From UBA8337 sp049889915 (GTDB taxonomy: Bacteria; Pseudomonadota; Alphaproteobacteria; RS24), in the NCBI GenBank assembly GCA_049889915.1, contig JBMHCM010000016.1:1-26319 (forward strand): a stretch of DNA of 26,319 nt, read 5' to 3'. The notes under the pieces were generated by a model. It was not told where the DNA came from, made no database searches, and saw nothing but the letters and a program-made list of their open reading frames with translations. The position numbers were made by a program, and so were the translations under genes. This document shows, one piece after another, positions 6,686-14,331 of the stretch (position 1 is the first letter of the stretch; each line of letters opens with the position of its first letter).

Positions 6686-9001
6686 ATGTCCAAGCGTATT
6701 CTGACCATTGTCGTGGGGTTTTCTGTCTGGCTGGCGCTGCTCGGCCTCGGCGCTTACGGCGCCCGCGACTTGAAATATGACAATGATACCTGGCTTGCCT
6801 CTGATAATCCCTATCAGGTGGCGCGCGACATGCTGGCTGAGCAATTCAACCAGTTTGAAGCGACCATGTTCCTCTTCAAAGCCGATAATTTGTTCACCGC
6901 GCAGGGCTATCAGGATGCGGTGGCGTTTTCTGAAGCCGTCAAGCGTATCGACGGTGTGGTCGATGTGGTCTCGGCTTATGATGCCAGCCTGATTATGAGC
7001 GATGAAGAGGGCACGCTGGTTATCACCACCTATCGCGAAGCGCTGGAAAACGGCCAATTGAAAAGCCTGAAAGCGCTGGAAGCCAAGTTTAAGGACAGCG
7101 ATTATATGGGCCGCCTATTGTCGGATAATGGCAAGCTGGGCACGTTTATCGTCAAACAAGACACGGCCGGTCGACCGGCTGAGCGGCAGCGCGTGGTGCA
7201 TGAGGTGCAGGCTCTTGCCGCGCAAAACCCGCTGGTCGCTGACAGCGAATTGGCCGGTGACGGCTATTTGAAATACACGCTGGATGGTGTGACCAAAGCC
7301 GAATTGGGCTCAATTTTGGCGATTGCCGGTATCGGCATTGGCTTGTTCCTGTTCTCGCTGTTTGGCCGGCTGTGGAAGACCTTTATGGTGCTCAGCGTTG
7401 CCGCAACCGCCGTGGCGGTTGCCATGGGCATTATGGCAACATTGGGCCATAATCTGACGGTCATCGCACTGGCCCTGCCGGTCATGTTGTCGGTGATTGT
7501 GGTTGCCGACAGCCTGCATATTATTCGGTATTGGGATAACGCCATCGATACGGCAGCCGCCGACACCTCAACCGGCCAAGTGCTGCGCGAAACACTCGAC
7601 GCGACATGGCTGCCATGCCTGACGACCAGTGTCACCAGCGCTGTCGGTTTTGGCGTGTTTTACTTCTCGGAACTGATTCCGCTGCGCGACTTCGGTATTG
7701 ATAGTTTTATCGGCATTCTGCTCGGCTATGGCATCATGATGGGCGGCATTTTTTTGGGCCTCTATGCCATGACACCGCGGGCGTTGGAGCGCCGTGGCGG
7801 CCAGCATCACTTGTCCTTGCCGGACCGGGCGGCCGATCAATTCTTGAAACTTGATTGGTCTGTGGTCGGTAATAACCGTCCGGCGACTTTTGCCGTGGCG
7901 ATTGCGCTATCCGTCATGTCTGTCGTCGCTTTGGTGACCAATGCCAAATCCGAGTCCAATCTATTGGACGTGTTCTTCCAGCCAAGCTCTGACCTGTATC
8001 AAGCCTTTGACCGGGTTGATAATGAGTTGGGCGGTTCCGGCGTCGTCTCCATGGTTTTCATGACCGATGAAGAAGATTATTACCGCAGCTATCCGCCGTT
8101 TACCGATATTGTTGATGTTGAGCAGCAAATCGGCAATTTGCGCGCCATTAATTCGACCGAGAGTTATACCGGTCCGATTGGCGACATCCATACCTCATTG
8201 GTCGATGACGGCACGCAATATCCGCAAGATGGTGACCAGCTGGCGCAAGAATTGCTGTTTTCCGAATGGTCGCGGAGCGCCGAAAGCCGCGATGTGCTGG
8301 CCGAGAGCGTCAATTTCACTTTCGACAGCAAACATTTGCGCGGTTATACGCCGAATTTGAGCTCGTCTGAACTGGATGTGGTGGTTGATAAGATTAAAGG
8401 TCAGTTGGCGCGGGTTGACACACAAGCCCTGCCGGAGCCTATTTTCACCGGCCATTCGGTCTTCTTCAGCCAGCTCTCAGGCTATATTCTCGACACGCAA
8501 TTTGTTTCTATTGCGCTGACCTTCTGCCTGATTTTCATCGTGCTGATTGCCGAGTTTAATTTCCGCCTTGCGATTGCCGGCATGATTGCCTGCTCGCTGC
8601 CGATTTTGATCACTATGGGTACAATTGCCGCTTTGGGCTTTCCGTTCGATTTCGCCACGGTGATTATCGCCAGTGTGACCATGGGGCTGTCGATCGATGA
8701 TACGATTCATATTCTTCACCGCTATCAGCATCATTTGGTTGATGAGCACCAAAGCCAGCGCGCCTCTTTGCGCCAAGCCTTGTTCATTCCGGGCCGGCCG
8801 ATTGTGCAATCGACCTTCCTGTTCTGCTTCGGTGCCGGTGTGTTTTTGAGCTCTGAATTGGTGATGTTGCAACGCTTTGCCACCTTCACCATGTTGGGTC
8901 TGGTACTGGCCTTGCTGGGGGCGGTGTTGCTGCTGCCGAGCCTGCTCAGCGTGCCGTTCTTCACCAAAACCTCGGTTGAGGAAGCCAAAGCGACCGCCTA
9001 A
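6686..9001 (+). CDS. RND-superfamily (HAE3/MMPL-type) exporter
   Basis: The 771-aa inner-membrane protein shows the duplicated RND layout: TM1 (about 5-25), a first periplasmic loop (27-205), five TMs (about 208-362), TM7 (about 400-418), a second loop (420-605), and five TMs (about 606-756). The proton-relay positions fit HAE3/MMPL proteins: VVADSLH in TM4 (D275, H278) and GLSIDDTIHILHRY in TM10 (D671, D672, H675). The length is shorter than AcrB-type pumps (about 1,040) and typical of HAE3, which move lipids, hopanoids or other hydrophobic compounds. GGGAG about 8 nt upstream supports the start. The gene follows the LolA-like and barrel genes, suggesting substrate is passed from the inner membrane through the periplasmic carrier to the outer membrane. 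Substrate unknown. Confidence 0.88.
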   Translation: MSKRILTIVVGFSVWLALLGLGAYGARDLKYDNDTWLASDNPYQVARDMLAEQFNQFEATMFLFKADNLFTAQGYQDAVAFSEAVKRIDGVVDVVSAYDASLIMSDEEGTLVITTYREALENGQLKSLKALEAKFKDSDYMGRLLSDNGKLGTFIVKQDTAGRPAERQRVVHEVQALAAQNPLVADSELAGDGYLKYTLDGVTKAELGSILAIAGIGIGLFLFSLFGRLWKTFMVLSVAATAVAVAMGIMATLGHNLTVIALALPVMLSVIVVADSLHIIRYWDNAIDTAAADTSTGQVLRETLDATWLPCLTTSVTSAVGFGVFYFSELIPLRDFGIDSFIGILLGYGIMMGGIFLGLYAMTPRALERRGGQHHLSLPDRAADQFLKLDWSVVGNNRPATFAVAIALSVMSVVALVTNAKSESNLLDVFFQPSSDLYQAFDRVDNELGGSGVVSMVFMTDEEDYYRSYPPFTDIVDVEQQIGNLRAINSTESYTGPIGDIHTSLVDDGTQYPQDGDQLAQELLFSEWSRSAESRDVLAESVNFTFDSKHLRGYTPNLSSSELDVVVDKIKGQLARVDTQALPEPIFTGHSVFFSQLSGYILDTQFVSIALTFCLIFIVLIAEFNFRLAIAGMIACSLPILITMGTIAALGFPFDFATVIIASVTMGLSIDDTIHILHRYQHHLVDEHQSQRASLRQALFIPGRPIVQSTFLFCFGAGVFLSSELVMLQRFATFTMLGLVLALLGAVLLLPSLLSVPFFTKTSVEEAKATA

Positions 9002-9020
9002 GCGTAGGGCTTACACAGCG

Positions 9021-9042
9021 CAGATATCAAATATCTGTTTTT
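9021..9042 (+). terminator. Weak terminator after the RND gene
   Basis: CAGATAT (9021-9027) and ATATCTG (9031-9037) form a perfect but AT-rich 7-bp stem with a 3-nt loop, followed by five T residues (9038-9042). Confidence 0.6.
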
Positions 9043-9054
9043 GCCTTTTGCCGC

Positions 9055-9082
9055 TTGGCAAAGCAGGCCGCTTCGCTATGCT
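9055..9082 (+). promoter_or_regulatory. Candidate sigma-70-type promoter for mmsA
   Basis: TTGGCA (9055-9060) and TATGCT (9077-9082) are separated by 16 nt and placed about 35 bases before the mmsA start, just after the terminator of the preceding gene. Assigned by consensus only. Confidence 0.35.
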
Positions 9083-9116
9083 GTTGGCAGGTTTTTAAGC
9101 GTTCTGGGAGGACATT

Positions 9117-10616
9117 ATGGCGCGTGAAGTCCAACATTTCATTTCCGGCTCCATGACCAAAGGCGAAGCGACCCGCCATGGCGAGATTTTCAATCCCAAC
9201 ACCGGTGAGGTGCAGGCGCATGTCTGCCTCGGCACCGCCACGGATTTGGATAGTGCCGTCAAGGCGGCACAAAAAGTGCAGCCGGAATGGGCTGCCACCA
9301 ATCCGCAGCGCCGCGCCCGTGTGATGTTCAAATTCAAGCAATTGCTGGAAGACAATATGGACGAGTTGGCCGCCTTGCTGTCATCCGAGCACGGCAAGGT
9401 CATTGCCGACAGTAAGGGTGATATTCAGCGCGGCCTTGAGGTGATTGAGTTTGCCTGCGGCATTCCGCATTTGCTGAAAGGCGAATATACGGAAGGGGCC
9501 GGTCCGGGCATTGATATTTATGCCATGCGCCAGCCTTTGGGTGTGGTGGCCGGTATTACGCCGTTTAATTTCCCGGCGATGATACCGATGTGGATGTTCG
9601 GTATCGCCATTGCCTGTGGCAATGGCTTTATCCTGAAGCCGTCTGAAAAAGACCCAAGCGTGCCGGTGCGGCTGGCCGAGCTGATGGTTGAAGCCGGGGC
9701 GCCGGAAGGGCTGCTCAATGTCGTGCATGGCGATAAGGAAGTGGTCGATGCCATTTTGACCCATCCGGATATTAAGGCCGTCAGTTTTGTCGGCTCGTCG
9801 GATATTGCCCATTATGTTTATCAAACCGGCACGGCTCACGGTAAGCGCGTGCAGGCCATGGGCGGGGCGAAAAACCACGGCATTATTATGCCGGATGCCG
9901 ATATGGACCAAGTGATTGCCGATTTCTCAGGCTCGGCCTATGGCTCGGCCGGCGAACGCTGCATGGCCCTGCCGGTCGCCGTGCCGGTCGGCAAGGACAC
10001 GGCGGATGAATTTGTCGGCCGCATGCAAGAAGAAGTCAGCAAACTGAATGTCGGCATTTCCACCGACCCGCAAGCCCATTATGGTCCGGTTGTGTCGGCT
10101 GCGCATCGCGCCAAAATTGAGAGCTATATTGAAATGGGCGTGCAAGAGGGCGCTGATTTGCTGGTCGACGGCCGTGGCCTTAGCCTGCAGGGTAATGAAG
10201 ACGGCTTCTTCATCGGCCCATCGCTGTTCGATAATGTGAAACCGAATATGCAGTCTTATCAGGAAGAGATTTTCGGGCCGGTCTTGCAAGTGGTGCGGGC
10301 TGACAGTCTGGAAGAAGCGGCGCGGCTGCCGTCAGAGCATCAATATGGCAATGGCGTGGCAATTTTCACCCGCAACGGATTGGCGGCACGGCAATTTGCG
10401 CAAAAGGTCAATGTCGGCATGGTCGGCATTAATGTGCCGATTCCGGTGCCGGTCGCCTATCATACATTTGGCGGCTGGAAACGCTCTGCCTTTGGCGATA
10501 CCAACCAGCACGGGCCGGAAGGTATTAAGTTTTACACTAAGGTAAAAACCGTGACGCAGCGCTGGCCGGATGGCGATGTGGCCGACCAAAGCTTCATCAT
10601 TCCGACCATGCAATAG
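9117..10616 (+). CDS. mmsA: Methylmalonate-semialdehyde dehydrogenase (CoA-acylating)
   Basis: The 499-aa aldehyde dehydrogenase superfamily protein has the MmsA signature. Methylmalonate-semialdehyde dehydrogenase converts methylmalonate semialdehyde, NAD+ and CoA to propionyl-CoA in valine degradation, and malonate semialdehyde to acetyl-CoA. Visible marks are the TPFNFPAMIPMWM segment (148-160), the NAD-binding Lys in LKPSEKDP (K174), GGAKNH (249-254) where ordinary ALDHs carry the general-base Glu (the MmsA-specific replacement), and the catalytic Cys in GERCMALPVAV (C282). The length is normal for the family. A strong GGGAGGA (9106-9112) precedes the ATG by 4 nt. Its product links it to the propionyl-CoA synthetase gene downstream on the other strand. 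Confidence 0.94.
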   Translation: MAREVQHFISGSMTKGEATRHGEIFNPNTGEVQAHVCLGTATDLDSAVKAAQKVQPEWAATNPQRRARVMFKFKQLLEDNMDELAALLSSEHGKVIADSKGDIQRGLEVIEFACGIPHLLKGEYTEGAGPGIDIYAMRQPLGVVAGITPFNFPAMIPMWMFGIAIACGNGFILKPSEKDPSVPVRLAELMVEAGAPEGLLNVVHGDKEVVDAILTHPDIKAVSFVGSSDIAHYVYQTGTAHGKRVQAMGGAKNHGIIMPDADMDQVIADFSGSAYGSAGERCMALPVAVPVGKDTADEFVGRMQEEVSKLNVGISTDPQAHYGPVVSAAHRAKIESYIEMGVQEGADLLVDGRGLSLQGNEDGFFIGPSLFDNVKPNMQSYQEEIFGPVLQVVRADSLEEAARLPSEHQYGNGVAIFTRNGLAARQFAQKVNVGMVGINVPIPVPVAYHTFGGWKRSAFGDTNQHGPEGIKFYTKVKTVTQRWPDGDVADQSFIIPTMQ

Positions 10617-10647
10617 GCTGCTGCGGCAGTTTGCCGAGATTGCTGCC

Positions 10648-10677
10648 TTGCCATGGCAAAAAATCTTTGCCTATCAT
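10648..10677 (+). promoter_or_regulatory. Promoter with a 12-bp palindrome over the -35, for the flavin monooxygenase
   Basis: TTGCCA (10648-10653) and TATCAT (10672-10677) each match five of six consensus bases, with an 18-nt spacer. The -35 is part of a perfect palindrome, TTGCCATGGCAA (10648-10659), a possible operator. The start codon of the next gene is 34 bases downstream. Confidence 0.5.
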
Positions 10678-10711
10678 GTAACAGATGACTTTTTTGACGG
10701 CAGGATGACCC

Positions 10712-12169
10712 ATGAATGCGACAAGCCATAGCGATGTGCTGATTATTGGTGCCGGAATTTCCGGCATCTCCTCAGCCTTCCATTTGCAGAAACACAGCCC
10801 GCAAGCGAGCTTCGAAATTCTCGAAATGCGCGACAAAATCGGCGGCACATGGGATTTGTTCAAATATCCCGGCATCCGCTCGGACAGCGATATGTACACG
10901 CTGGGTTTTGCTTTCCGCCCGTGGAAAGACGCCAAAGCCATTGCCGATGCCCCGGCCATTCTCGATTATCTGAAAGGCGCGGTGAAAGACGGCAATTTGG
11001 ATAAGAAAATTCACTTCCACCAAAAAGTGGTTGAGGCCAAATGGTCGTCACCGGACGGCAAATGGTTTGTCACGGTCGAAAACAGCCAAACCGGCGAGCG
11101 GCAGGTCAGAAGCTGCAAATTTCTGCATAGCTGCGCCGGTTATTATAATTATGACCATGGCTATCAGCCGGATTTCGACGGTGTTGAAGATTTTGCCGGC
11201 CGCTTTGTGCATCCGCAATTCTGGCCGGAAGATATGGATTATAGCGGCAAAAAAGTGGTGGTTATCGGTTCCGGCGCGACCGCCGTCACTCTGGTGCCGG
11301 CCATGGCCGAGCAAGCCGAACATGTCACCATGTTGCAGCGCTCACCGACTTATATTGTTGCTCGTCCGGCGCAAGATGCCTTTGCCAATTTTATGCGCAA
11401 ATTTTTGCCGGCTTCCGTCGCTTATGGTGTGACGCGGTGGAAAAACGTGCTGATGGGGCGGTTTTTCTTTTGGATGTGCCGCAAATATCCCGATGCGGTG
11501 AAAAAGAAATTACTGGCTGAATTGCCGGAATTGCTGCCGCAAGGCTTCGACATTAAGAAGCATTTGACACCGAAATATAATCCGTGGGACCAGCGTGTTT
11601 GCTTGGCACCGGATGGGGATTTCTTTACCGCCATTCGCAACGGCAAAGCCGATATTGCCACTGACCATATTGAGCGCATCACCAAGGACGGTGTTTTGCT
11701 GAAATCAGGCGAGACGCTGGAGGCCGACATCATCGTCTCGGCCACCGGACTGGATTTGAATTTCTTGGGCAATGTCGAGGTAACGGTCGATAATGAACCG
11801 GTCGAGCCGGCCAATCTGCTGAATTATAAAGGCATGATGTATTCCGGCATTCCCAATTTGATGGCCTCTTTCGGCTATACCAATGCCAGCTGGACATTGC
11901 GCTGCGATCTGACCTCGCGCTTTTTGACCCGCATGGTCAATTATATGGACCGCAAAGGGCTGCAACAGGTGACGCCAACACCGGATGGCAGCGATATTGA
12001 GGTCGAACCGCTGCTCGATTTCTCATCCGGCTATATCACCCGCAAATCGGCCGAATTGCCGAAGCAGGGCAGCATTAAGCCATGGGTCATGTATCAAAAT
12101 TACATCGCCGATATTTTCTTGGTGAAATTCGGTGCGTTAAGAGATCGTGGGCTGAAATTCAGTAAATAG
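10712..12169 (+). CDS. Flavin-containing / Baeyer-Villiger-type monooxygenase
   Basis: The 485-aa class B flavoprotein monooxygenase uses FAD and NADPH to insert oxygen into ketones or oxidise soft heteroatoms. The FAD Rossmann motif GAGISGIS is at 13-20. The Baeyer-Villiger fingerprint FxGxxxHxxxWP is present as FAGRFVHPQFWP (161-172). The second nucleotide-binding motif GSGATA is at 186-191, and a late ATG motif follows in VSATGLDLNF. The length and the GGTWDLFKYPGIRSDSDMYT region (44-63) resemble EthA-type enzymes. It has its own promoter after mmsA, so it is probably not strictly co-transcribed. The substrate cannot be read from sequence. The bidirectional terminator at 12187-12225 follows. 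Confidence 0.9.
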   Translation: MNATSHSDVLIIGAGISGISSAFHLQKHSPQASFEILEMRDKIGGTWDLFKYPGIRSDSDMYTLGFAFRPWKDAKAIADAPAILDYLKGAVKDGNLDKKIHFHQKVVEAKWSSPDGKWFVTVENSQTGERQVRSCKFLHSCAGYYNYDHGYQPDFDGVEDFAGRFVHPQFWPEDMDYSGKKVVVIGSGATAVTLVPAMAEQAEHVTMLQRSPTYIVARPAQDAFANFMRKFLPASVAYGVTRWKNVLMGRFFFWMCRKYPDAVKKKLLAELPELLPQGFDIKKHLTPKYNPWDQRVCLAPDGDFFTAIRNGKADIATDHIERITKDGVLLKSGETLEADIIVSATGLDLNFLGNVEVTVDNEPVEPANLLNYKGMMYSGIPNLMASFGYTNASWTLRCDLTSRFLTRMVNYMDRKGLQQVTPTPDGSDIEVEPLLDFSSGYITRKSAELPKQGSIKPWVMYQNYIADIFLVKFGALRDRGLKFSK

Positions 12170-12186
12170 ATTCACTCACCGCAATA

Positions 12187-12225
12187 AAAAGCGCGCCATG
12201 CTCCACTTTTGCATGGCGCGCTTTT
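12187..12225. terminator. Bidirectional Rho-independent terminator
   Basis: A perfect 15-bp stem (AAAAGCGCGCCATGC, 12187-12201, with GCATGGCGCGCTTTT, 12211-12225) and a 9-nt loop, with A- and T-runs at the outer ends, can stop transcription from both sides. It lies between convergent genes ending at 12169 (+) and 12316 (-). Confidence 0.9.
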
Positions 12226-12233
12226 ACTGTTTC

Positions 12234-12331
12234 AGGCGTCTGCGCCTAAAGGCTGGCCACTCGATTTAAGGCTGCTGCGCCTAAAGGCTGGCCACTCAAT
12301 CTCAGGCGGCTGCGCCTAAAGGCTGGCCGCC
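12234..12331. repeat. 35-bp tandem repeat, nearly three copies, overlapping the end of the serine hydrolase gene
   Basis: Units begin at 12234, 12269 and 12304 and share the core TGCGCCTAAAGGCTGGCC (12241, 12276, 12311), an exact 35-bp period. The variable bases sit between AGGC and TGCGCCT and in the six bases after the CACTC of each unit. Copy 3 contains the stop codon and last codons of the minus-strand hydrolase; the other two copies lie downstream. In each unit AGGC(G) pairs with (C)GCCT to form a small hairpin. There are no spacers, so this is not a CRISPR array. Confidence 0.9.
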
Positions 12332-13545
12332 AGGGCCCTTGTGCCGGCCAGCATTTGTTTAAAGCTGGGGCGCAATTGATTGGCGGTTTGCTGTGGGCTG
12401 GCGAAATTGGCAATCACCAAATTCTTGGCCTTATTGACGTAAATCACCTGCCCGTGCACGCCCATGGCGATGCGCTCGTTTTGGCTTTGATCAAACTGCC
12501 ACCAGAAACTGCGATAGCCGGTAAAGCCGTCAATAAACCGCTCATGCGTCGGATCGGCATTCACCGCTGCGGCCCCCGCCTTATTGTCGGCGTCGCTCAT
12601 TGTATAAGTATCGGCAATCCAGTCTTTGGGCGCGATTTGCGTGCCGGCCAATTGGCCATCGCCCAGTGCCATCAGGCCAAAGCGGGCAGCATCGCGCAAG
12701 GTTGAGTTAAAGCCACCTGTGGCGACCGGTGCGAAAGACACATCGACAGTAAACACCCCGTCATGTTCAGTCGCCAGCGGCGCCCATAATTTTTCGCGCA
12801 GATAATCGACCAAAGCGCGACCGGTGACCCGCTCGACCAGCCAGCCAATGACATCAACATTGGGAGACTGATATTGGAACATGGCGCCCGTCTCGCCGCC
12901 TTCGGCTTGTTCGAAACGCGGCAGCATATCGCGCACACCGCGTGGTTCATTGGAGACATTCGGATCAATCGCCAGAAGCTCAAAATCACCCATAAAGCCC
13001 AAGCGGCGGAAATATTCAAAATGCACGCTGCCCGGCGTCATCTCATCATACTCTTCCGTATAATTGAGTGCCGTCACCATATTCAACACGTCGCGCACGC
13101 TGACATCGGCAAATACGCTGCCGGCCAGTTCCGGCAAGAAAGCGGCCGGTGATTTGCTCTCATCGATTTGAAACTCGGCCTGTGCAATGCCAAAGGCGGT
13201 TGAGATGAGCGATTTGGTCATTGAGAACCAGATATGATGGTCATGGGCGGAAAAGCTGTCGTAATAGCGCTCAAACAACACCTCGCCATTTTGAATGACA
13301 ATATAGCCATCAATGCAATCGGCCTGCATGGCATCGCCAAGACGGATATTTTGCCCCTGAAACTCATAAGCGAAATTTTCCACATCGCGACTGCTGCCGG
13401 TCGGCAGGTCGTGTACCTCGCGCCCGCGCGGCACAATCAGCGCCGGTAGGGTCGACATATTGCGCAAATGCCAGCGCACACTGTCAGGGTCGCGCCAACC
13501 ATTATAATGCGCCTTACCCGGCATCATGCGTTTGTCTTGGCTCAT
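12316..13545 (-). CDS. Serine hydrolase of the beta-lactamase / penicillin-binding-like family
   Basis: The 409-aa protein has the class C beta-lactamase-type fold used by many esterases and amidases. SMTK (108-111) is the SxxK nucleophile motif, Tyr225 in FQYQSPN is the likely YxN-type tyrosine, and HGQ (364-366) stands where KTG/HxG lies. There is no signal peptide, so a cytoplasmic esterase/hydrolase is more likely than an antibiotic-resistance enzyme. AGGAGG lies 5 nt before the ATG and overlaps the stop region of the upstream crotonase; the two genes are 9 bases apart. This is the last gene of the prpE-crotonase-hydrolase operon. The last codons form part of a 35-bp tandem repeat. The substrate, possibly an acyl ester or lactone, is not known. 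Confidence 0.87.
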   Translation of the reverse strand: MSQDKRMMPGKAHYNGWRDPDSVRWHLRNMSTLPALIVPRGREVHDLPTGSSRDVENFAYEFQGQNIRLGDAMQADCIDGYIVIQNGEVLFERYYDSFSAHDHHIWFSMTKSLISTAFGIAQAEFQIDESKSPAAFLPELAGSVFADVSVRDVLNMVTALNYTEEYDEMTPGSVHFEYFRRLGFMGDFELLAIDPNVSNEPRGVRDMLPRFEQAEGGETGAMFQYQSPNVDVIGWLVERVTGRALVDYLREKLWAPLATEHDGVFTVDVSFAPVATGGFNSTLRDAARFGLMALGDGQLAGTQIAPKDWIADTYTMSDADNKAGAAAVNADPTHERFIDGFTGYRSFWWQFDQSQNERIAMGVHGQVIYVNKAKNLVIANFASPQQTANQLRPSFKQMLAGTRALAASL

Positions 13546-13554
13546 CTCATCCTC

Positions 13555-14328
13555 CTATTTCTGTGTCTGGCCGCGCTGGCGAATGGCCTCGCGCCGCTGT
13601 TCAATGGCATTGCCACTGACTTGTTTATTGGCTGCACGGCCCACCGTATTTTCAAGCTGCAGACCGTCGGCAAAAGTGCCGCCATAGCCGTCATCGATCA
13701 ATTTTTTATAGGCCGTTAGCGTGTCGGGTACGCAAGACAGCATGTCAGCGGCCAGCGCTTGGGCTTTCGCCATCAGCTCGGCGGGCGGCACAATATGGTT
13801 TATCAGCCCCCAAGCCAGCGCTTGTTCGGCTGAGATAAAATTACCGGTCAGCGAGACTTCCTTGGCGCGCGATGGCCCCAAAAGACGGGTCAATTTTTGG
13901 CTTAAGCCCCAACCCGGCAGAATGCCGACACGGGCATGCGTGTCGGCAAAGCGGGTATTGGGTGTGCCGATGAGCACATCGCAGGCCAGCGCCAGTTCAA
14001 AGCCGCCGGTAATGGCGACGCCGTTAATGGCGCCGATTATCGGGCCGGAAAACCGGCTGAGCGATTGCACCGGATCATCTGTGGCAATGGTCAGGGCGGT
14101 GTCATTGGCATTGCCGCCGAGCTCTTTCAAATCAAGCCCGGCGGTAAATGCTTTGTCACCGGCACCGGTCAGAATAAGCACGCGGATGGCCGCGTCGGCC
14201 TTCAGCGCGTCAACGGCCTGTGCCAATTCGGCCCGTAAAGCGGCCGACAGCGCGTTCATGGCGTCCGGCCGATTTAGGGTTACGACGGCGAAACCGTCAT
14301 GCTTGTCGACCGATACCAATGAACTCAT
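13555..14328 (-). CDS. Enoyl-CoA hydratase/isomerase family (crotonase) protein with altered catalytic residue
   Basis: The 257-aa crotonase-fold protein has the usual family length. The oxyanion-hole segments are FTAGLDLK (61-68) and GVAITGGFELALACD (103-117). Aligned to rat mitochondrial enoyl-CoA hydratase, the Glu164 position is kept (KEVSLTG, E157) but the Glu144 position is His131 in FADTHARVGILPGWG. That makes standard hydration of enoyl-CoA uncertain; it may be an isomerase or act on a special acyl-CoA. The gene starts 3 bases after the prpE stop, with its GGAGGGG ribosome site lying over that stop, so translation is coupled. I infer a step in short-chain acyl-CoA metabolism together with prpE. 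Confidence 0.88.
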   Translation of the reverse strand: MSSLVSVDKHDGFAVVTLNRPDAMNALSAALRAELAQAVDALKADAAIRVLILTGAGDKAFTAGLDLKELGGNANDTALTIATDDPVQSLSRFSGPIIGAINGVAITGGFELALACDVLIGTPNTRFADTHARVGILPGWGLSQKLTRLLGPSRAKEVSLTGNFISAEQALAWGLINHIVPPAELMAKAQALAADMLSCVPDTLTAYKKLIDDGYGGTFADGLQLENTVGRAANKQVSGNAIEQRREAIRQRGQTQK

Positions 14329-14331
14329 GGA

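Noticed and set aside
12234..12331. CRISPR array
   Set aside because: The units are contiguous with no unique spacers, there are fewer than three full copies, and one overlaps a coding end.
12316..13545. Beta-lactamase resistance gene
   Set aside because: Motifs fit the broad serine hydrolase family, there is no signal peptide, and it sits in a metabolic operon.
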